A stretch of DNA of 64,000 nt. It comes from Lathyrus oleraceus. Lineage: Eukaryota > Streptophyta > Magnoliopsida > Fabales > Fabaceae. Location: contig NC_066581.1 of the NCBI RefSeq assembly GCF_024323335.1, positions 34,242,699 through 34,306,698 on the forward strand, given 5' to 3'. Position numbers and translations under genes: made by a program. Shown piece by piece: positions 57,973-64,000 of the stretch (the first letter of the stretch is position 1; every line of letters begins with the position of its first letter). The notes beneath the pieces were generated by a model, which made no database searches, was not told the DNA's origin, and was given only the letters and a program-made list of their open reading frames with translations.

Positions 57973-58470
57973 ATATAATGAAAATAATTAAAACATAACA
58001 ACATATAAGCGCTACTGTTGAAGATAAAACTGAAAATCAAACACAGACAACTTCCGAAGATGCATCTCCGAACAAGTTCATATTCATTCCGAAGATACAT
58101 TTCCAGACACGGCGCTCTTTTTTTCAGAAGAAAAAAAAGCATGATTAATGTGAGCAATGCTGAGGGAAATGAATGATTTTTACTTGAAATTTTATCTTCT
58201 TTTGCTCTCTATGATGTGATGAATCAAAAGAATAGAGACTGAGAGTGAAAAAATAGATTGAGAATATAAGTTTTTTTGGTGAAGAGTTTGGTTGAAAATC
58301 AACTATGGCAACAATGATTGTGTGATCATGAAGCTGCTTCTTTTATCAAATATTTTCGAAGATGCATCTCCGAAAATATCTGACATGTAAAGATGATCAA
58401 AAATTTCAAAATCCCGCCCATAAATTCGAAGATGAATCTTCAGAATTTCCACTAAACATGTAAATAAATA

Positions 58471-58787
58471 ACTTGTAGGACGCCTCTCAAAATGACTTTT
58501 GTTGAATATGTAAGAGATGCATATTCGAAAATAGTGAGATTTTTAAAAATCTGAGTGTTACACTAAAAAAAAGTGTATTAGTAAAACAAAGGGTGGTAAT
58601 AGACACTTGTGAAGGGCTAAGCCCAGATAATTAAAATGGGCCTGTAATTGCATTTTGGCAACATGCGTGGATCTGAGAGAAGAATTATGCGAAGCACGAT
58701 GATGAACAACGAGTTCGAGTCAGATTCAGAATCATACTGCAAACAAGTTGATTCAGTTTCAGAGCGAGAGAGAGATAAACAGCGAAA
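58471..58787 (+). promoter_or_regulatory. Promoter and 5' UTR region of TRS33
   Basis: The last ~200 bp before the ATG are less AT-rich than the spacer and end in GAGCGAGAGAGAGATAAACAGCG, a GA-rich leader common in plant genes. No TATA box can be asserted. The transposon edge is within about 320 bp of the start codon, so the core promoter borders transposon DNA. Confidence 0.5.
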
Positions 58788-61143
58788 ATGGTTAGGGAAG
58801 TTTCAGAGAGCTGCGTCGATAGCTTGATGACAGAAATGGTTGCGTGCTATTGCAATCGATTCTACGCCAACAAACCTGAACTCGCTGCCCGCAGGATCGA
58901 AGCCATTGGTTATCAGGTCGGTCAACAGCTCTCTGAAAGGTTGTTCCAAACCCTAATTCTATCCTCTAACTATCGCTTTCATCATCGAGATCTGTTATGA
59001 AAACACCTTTGTAACATTGATCATGCTTTGTTTTCGTAGTTATAATCAAACTTAGCCTAAATAGGATTACTCTATTTCTTGATATTGATGCGATTTTAGA
59101 TCTAATTCTATGTTATTATGGATCTCTGAAGTGAATTATCTTGAAATTGTAATGAATTGATTAAAATTTGATGTGTGTGCTTCAGATATACGATTGATGT
59201 GTTTTTGTATCTAATTGTACGTTATTATGAACTCTGAAGTGAATTATCATGAAATTGTAATTGTAATGAATTGATTAGAATGTGATGTGTGTGATTCAGA
59301 TATACAATGGAGCGGCCTCGGTTTGGTGATCATTTGGAAGCAATCAAGTTTATTTGCAAGGATTTTTGGTCTGAGGTATTTAAGAAGCAGATTGACAACT
59401 TGAAAACTAACCATAGGGTGAGTTTGAAAGATGAATACTGAGCGGGTTGAATTTATAGCTATTGGTATTTTTTTTAATTTGATTTTGATGGTAGTGTTAT
59501 TTGGTTATGCTGCAGGGTACATTTGTGTTGCAAGATAATAAATTTCCCTGGCTTGCACGGATGTCGGTTGATCCATCTGCTGATAATGTTAGTTCAGTTG
59601 AGGATTATTCCGCGCCTACAGCTGAAAGTAAAGCAGCACAGGCTATGAGCATGCATCTGTATTTCCCGTGCGGGATCATTAGAGGAGCTCTTTCCAATTT
59701 GGGAATTCCCTGTGCAGTTTCTGCAGACATATCAAGCCTTCCAGCATGTACGTATCTCCCCCTCCTTCTCTCTCTTTTAGACAGAGATAAGAATTTTTTT
59801 TTTTAAGGGTAGATAAGAGTTCCATTCCATTTTACATGTTTTCCGGATGCACAATTTGCGTGTGAATAATTTGATCTGTTTGGAAAAGTTTAAATAGGTT
59901 CTGACTAGTTCATAGTTACATTGAGAAGTTCAAGAATGTGAGAGCATCATTACTTTTTTAAAGTTTCATTGTTAGATTTGGGATATAGTTTTCTTGATCA
60001 AATTTATGTTAGGTGAAGTTGTATGTCTGTGCTTTTTAATTATGCCCAAAATTGTATGCTTTTGCAAAATGTATCACCCAGCTCTTCACCATGAAAGGAA
60101 AGCCTAGTGCATAAAGGAATCCGCCCTTATGGGGTATGGTATGGAATAGATGTATTCAGCCTTAGCCCTATCTGTGGAGACCTTAGAGGCTCACAAGACT
60201 CTCTCTGTGCCCAGGAAACAGCTGTCTTTCTCACCCTCCAGCTATTAATAAACCTGAAATCGTTTTTTTGGGTAATGTTTTAGTTTATTAAAATTCTAAT
60301 CAATGATAATCATGTCCACTAAGTTAGCTCCAGTGTTGTCGATTGCGGATGGAGGTCCATGGCGGAGAGCCTAAATCCCGCCATACCGGCCGCTTTGCGA
60401 TGCCGTTATTGCGGATTATGGCGGAAAACCCGCAATAGCGGACAATATTTACCATTGTGGCAAGCCCAAAAACGGCCATGTATATCGGCCATAGCGGCCA
60501 TGGCGCCGCAATTTGATAACATGGGTTAGCTCTCAAGTTATTTGTGATCCATGTTTCTTTCCTTTATGGAATATAATTATTTATAAAGTGCTGATGGTAA
60601 AGTGGAATACTATGATTCTACTAGCCCTGCATAGTTGCTTCAGTAAAAGAAGTTTAGATTTCACTTCTCTAGAAAATTTAATTTAACACTTTTGTTAATT
60701 TAACAACTCAAGCAACATTTTCCGTCTTCACACATAAGAGGGTCTAGACACTTATAAGTTGGTCTATGCTTTCCATGTTTCTATATATTAAACCATCTCA
60801 TTATTCATGTGTGTGTTCAGTTTATCCTGAACATAACTCAACTATAGGCATGCATCTTGGGCTAGTAATATTATTCACATATGCAGTCTGTATCTGGAAT
60901 GCACGTTGTTGCTGTCGTCATTATATTGTCGTTAAGTGTGTTTTGCTCTCTTTATTTATGACAGATTGTTATCATTGCAGCATGCAAAATCCTTCATTTT
61001 GCATCAAATATAGTTCTAAGCATTTGACCTGAAATTGTCAACCAATGCATGAAAGTTTCTCTTATTTCATTGTTTGCGTGTTTTTCAATCTTCTTTTTAC
61101 CCATCATTGAACAGGTTCATTTGTTGTCCGTATAAAAGCTTGA
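58788..61143 (+). CDS. TRS33: TRAPP subunit TRS33/TRAPPC6
   Basis: Core subunit of the TRAPP tethering complexes, which activate Rab GTPases at the Golgi and trans-Golgi network; in plants TRAPPII is needed for cytokinesis. Four exons: 58788-58939, 59300-59417, 59516-59747, 61115-61143; 531 bp, 176 residues, close to the family's usual ~175. All introns are GT-AG and phases agree. It is very similar to the Arabidopsis protein: [93 protein letters not shown] and the end CSFVVRIKA. It belongs to the Bet3-like fold. The ATG is the first in frame. It is divergent from SCD2 with a MULE between. No disabling change seen. Confidence 0.96.
59108..59312 (+). repeat. Tandem duplication carrying a second 3' splice site in TRS33 intron 1
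   Basis: About 90 bp of the intron end, GTTATTATGGATCTCTGAAG through GTGTGTGCTTCAGATATACG (59112-59193), is repeated as 59224-59306, the second ending GTGATTCAGATATACAATGG at the true exon 2 border. The first copy therefore keeps an acceptor-like TTCAG|ATATAC at about 59185 inside the intron. Only the second copy continues into conserved coding sequence. Confidence 0.85.
60331..60524. mobile_element. hAT-type MITE in TRS33 intron 3
   Basis: A 194-bp element with 8-bp target duplication GTTAGCTC on both sides (60323-60330 and 60525-60532), the mark of hAT transposons. Termini CAGTGTTGTCGATTGCGG and (reverse) CCATGTTATCAAATTGCGG form inverted repeats. The interior is GC-rich and made of GGCGGA/GCCATAGCGG pieces, unlike the AT-rich intron. 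It is non-autonomous. Confidence 0.9.
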
Positions 61144-61149
61144 TAAATT

Positions 61150-61700
61150 TGTACTACTGCTGCGAGGGTAGCATTAACTTTGTTCAGAACAATTGTTTGG
61201 TGTCTGCAACTGTGCTCTTTTGCACCAAAATCGCCGGGTGGAGGAATGTTTCTTTATCATATTTAAACTATCAAATACTATTGACTTGGTTTGTATAGAA
61301 AGAGCTCTTGAGGAAGTGTTTTGATAAATGAGGACTTGGTTATTTTGGACACAGATTCGATGTAGATTAGGATAGCATTGCTTCATTCACATACTATGGT
61401 TTCTTATATGGAATGAATGCATGGTGGAAAGAAGATGGGGATTTCAGTCTTTATAATGTTATCCCCCTTATATGGAATGAATGCTACCATTATATTTGAA
61501 AACTTTTATTTTCTTTCCTCGATCACAAATTGGCTCGACCAGGTTTCTTTATACTTAAAGGACGGGCGTAAATTTATATATTAGAAATTGGAATTTAAAT
61601 AAAAGACTTAATAGAATCATCATCCTATGCTGTTTCCATTAAGAATGGTAATTTGAGTCCTCGATACGTAAAATTATTCAAGGACTCACATATCTATTAT
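61150..61700. other. Region downstream of TRS33, no further gene
   Basis: It presumably contains the 3' UTR (61144 to roughly 61400). GGAATGAATGC occurs twice (about 61409 and 61472) in a small local duplication. I see no coding sequence or RNA gene. Confidence 0.4.
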
Positions 61701-61985
61701 ATATAAATGTATGTATGCATCCATTGTTAAATATGTCAATTATATATAATATTTTTTCATTTAACAAAAATATTTTTTCCATTGTTAAATATGTCAATTA
61801 TATATAATATGTCAATTATATATAACATCCGGTATCCATTGTTAGATATATCAATTATATATAACATCCGGTATCCATTATTAAATATTTTTTCCATTGT
61901 TAAATATGTCAATTATATATAAAATCCGGTATCCATAGTTAAATATGTCAATTATATATAATATTTTCTCCATTGTTAAAAGTCA
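61700..61985. repeat. AT-rich tandem repeat with TCCATTGTTAAATATGTCAA
   Basis: Five to six irregular units of about 45-60 bp combining TCCATTGTTAAATATGTCAA, TTATATATAA and either CATCCGGTATCCAT or TATTTTTTCCATTG. It is a local minisatellite with alternating unit types and no coding content. Confidence 0.8.
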
Positions 61986-62384
61986 CATAGATATACCTTT
62001 TTTACTACGGTTTGTATTTCTGCACCACTTTTGTTCTCAAAATGGAATCAATTTTTTTAAGAAATCTTTTTATTTTTCTTCAAGCCCATAATTTGTCCTA
62101 AATCTATCAAATACATTGAACTCTAACAAATACTACTAAGTAATAAAATATATTGAACTCTAATAGATACTAATAAGTAATAAAATAAAATGATTTTGAA
62201 ATTTTTTAACTATATTTTAAAAGTTTCAAATAATATAGTAAAATCAAAATTCCAAAAGTTTCCGATACAGAAATACTAATGTCTCAATTATTTGTCAGGT
62301 TCCATACTTTAAAATTGAGAAAAATTCAAATTCAAACATGAATTCAATTAATTCGGATTTTTTTTCCATTACACTCAAAGAAGA

Positions 62385-62505
62385 TTGAAACGAGTATTAG
62401 CAGATATAGGTTGTGCTCCCTTGCCTAAATAGAGCAAGGCTAGCTAAACGAGTATTCGCAGATATAGCTTGTGCCCCTAACCTAAATAGAGCAAGGCTAG
62501 TTTAA
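62385..62505. repeat. Two ~65-bp direct repeats
   Basis: AACGAGTATTAGCAGATATA and AACGAGTATTCGCAGATATA (about 62390 and 62448) start two copies that share GCTTGTGC-like and CCTAAATAGAGCAAGGCTAG segments. Nothing else is recognised. Confidence 0.75.
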
Positions 62506-62509
62506 GGAA

Positions 62510-63480
62510 AAAATTGACATCAATACCATGACATTGTATAGTATTATGCCAACATTAAACTCAATTGTATATTATGATAGAATTTTAAAATAGAGATAAA
62601 GTAACTTAAGCTAGGGCATTTTATAACGCATAGGTGTAATTTTGGTTCCGTTTGTTTCAATTTTAAAAAAAATAGATATTTAAGAAAAAATAGAGTTTAT
62701 ACAACTGTTTTTAAAAATATTATAAGTTTTTTATATTTGTTTTTTTAAAATTGAATGATTAATTTTGACATCTTATAAAATAAATATACATTATTGAATA
62801 TCAAAACATAATCGAATTGTAAATTTTTAAAAAAATTATATCTCAAAAATAATTTTTATAAAAAATTATTTAAAATAACTTTATAATTAAATGAATTTTT
62901 AAAATTTTAATATTTTTTAATAAAATAATAAAATATTTAAAATAACATTTTAACAATAATTATTTCAACTAAATATTCATTTAAAGAATTTATAAATAGT
63001 TTCTTTGAAATTTTTATAACACAAAATTATGTTACACTATAAAAGTAATTTTAAAGAAACTAAAACAAAGGTGCTCTTTATAAATTGATTTAAGTTTGTG
63101 GTATAAATAAGAGTTTAATGGTAGTGCACTTTCATTGTAAAAAAGTATTACCCATATATTCAATCAAAATATTTTAAAATGTTAAATAATGTAAGTAATT
63201 TAAAATTTACGGACTGAATTGGCGGGATACATGGTTGTCATTGATTGATAATGTAAAAATAATTTATACTGTCAGTGCATCATCAATTTTCAACTTCATT
63301 CAACTGTTCTTTCAGACACATGGTAGAGTATTAGATATAGAGCGGAGTATTAGATTAGAGAGAATGACACGGTAGATTCAAATCAATTATAATAGTGCAT
63401 TTATAGTGCTCGATAAAACACTTAGTATATCATGTTGTAAATAAATTATCAAATTATCAAATAACTAACTATATAAGTTT
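62510..63480. other. AT-rich sequence, no gene recognised
   Basis: About 970 bp of A/T-rich sequence. GGTTCCGTTTGTTTCAATTT near 62644 and the following AAAAATAG-rich stretch resemble the MITE in SCD2's last intron, possibly a fragment of the same class, but ends and target duplication were not found. Confidence 0.35.
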
Positions 63481-63499
63481 ACAATGAGATTATAATGCA

Positions 63500-64000
63500 T
63501 TTTTATTTGCTAGTAGTGTATAATATATATCTTATGCCTTCAAACTCTAAAACATGGTCAGTCACTTTTAGCTTGTGAAACACCTTTAACTTATTTCTAA
63601 GTTGTATAAATTTTGAGGAAGATATGGGTTTAGTGAGAACATCTTCCCGCTCATTTGTTCTAGAGCATGAACTATATCGAATTGTGTGGCAATAACTTTC
63701 TCTCACACCAAAAATAAGTCAATTTCCACTTGCTTAGACCTTATATGTAAGATAAGGTTGTGGGCCAATAACATAATTGACCGATTACCATATAGCATTA
63801 GAGATGGTTGAAGTGGAATACACGTGTCTTGAATGAGATTTTGAATTTCTATAAATTCAGCTAATACATGTGTCAAGATGCTATGTTCACACTCAGTGAT
63901 GGATCAAGTTATAACAGGTTATTTTTTGGACCACCGTGAGATCAAGTTAGGGCCAAAGTAAATTGCAACTCTCCTTATATGAGTATTTGTCATAATGATC
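63500..64000 (-). pseudogene. Ty1/copia RNase H remnant at right edge
   Basis: On the minus strand the end of a copia polyprotein is readable: EREDVLTKPISSSKFIQLRN corresponds to the conserved DxLTK end of RNase H, followed by KLKVFHKL. Further upstream (about 63680-63800) pieces such as LSKWKLTYFWCERK and YMVIGQ match the usual SKHIEIDLHFVREK and YCDN regions in different frames. Stops are frequent. The copy continues past the window edge. Confidence 0.7.

Larger units (their letters stand above)
55640..58470 (-). mobile_element. Mutator-like element copy 2 (minus) with OTU domain
   Basis: Same family as copy 1, in opposite orientation on the other side of SCD2. Matching outer sequence (reading GGAAATTCTGAAGATTC...CATGTCAGATATTTTCGGAGATGCATCT on the minus strand, split by short differences) ends near 58458. 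It encodes, in order on the minus strand, a FAR1/MULE N-terminal domain, DDE transposase, SWIM zinc-finger region and an OTU-protease-like domain, all decayed. Palindromes of the GGAGATGCATCTCC type lie near 58055, 58083, 58362, 58437 and 58512. Confidence 0.72.

Noticed and set aside
1..64000. Bacterial-type features, rRNA, organellar insert or defence system
   Set aside because: No operon-like coding density, rRNA similarity or organelle genes are seen; every coding region is a plant gene or plant transposon.

Overview
This 64 kb window is nuclear plant DNA, almost certainly from a legume of the tribe Fabeae (Pisum, Vicia or Lathyrus). The evidence is giant Ogre-type Ty3/gypsy elements with LTRs of about 4.3-5.1 kb, an extra ORF upstream of gag, a tRNA-Arg-type primer site and an intron inside pol, plus two host genes with clear plant orthologues and GT-AG introns. 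Species cannot be fixed from sequence alone.

Positions 1-35571 are one stack of nested Ogre-type elements continuing off the left edge. Element D (+) is the oldest and keeps only the end of its 3' LTR (33300-35571). Element B (+, 11192-33299) sits inside D's LTR and is nearly complete: split 5' LTR, primer site, ORF1, gag, protease, intron, RT/RNase H/second RNase H/integrase, a 4.5 kb post-pol tract and a full 5.15 kb 3' LTR. Element A (-, 2493-11191) interrupts B's 5' LTR and shows its own 5' LTR, primer site, leader, an open ORF1 and part of gag. Element C (+, 1-2492) interrupts A's gag and shows only its 3' LTR end. B has nearly identical LTR halves (about a dozen differences in 2.67 kb) but several stops and frameshifts in its genes, so it probably moved using proteins supplied in trans.

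Positions 35572-64000 are a gene-bearing region. SCD2 (coiled-coil trafficking/cytokinesis protein, minus strand, 39029-54715) has 20 coding exons that join in frame to 661 codons. Its introns hold a Tourist-like MITE, a Ty1/copia remnant, a very young chromovirus (41671-46586, 5-bp target duplication, LTRs differing at 1 of 192 bases) and a gypsy deletion derivative carrying a Stowaway MITE. TRS33/TRAPPC6 (plus strand, 58788-61143) has 4 exons, 176 codons, and a hAT MITE with an 8-bp target duplication in its last intron. Two copies of one Mutator-like transposon family, in opposite orientation, flank SCD2 (about 36.0-38.6 and 55.6-58.5 kb); the right copy keeps a decayed OTU-protease domain. 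The right edge holds AT-rich repeats and a Ty1/copia RNase H remnant.

The least expected signal is structural. All four Ogre elements carry tandem arrays of stem-loops whose paired arms change together between copies while loops and flanks stay fixed. These occur in the LTRs, the leaders, just after pol and through the post-pol tract. They are described separately in the findings, with the main non-selective alternative (template switching between quasi-palindromes).
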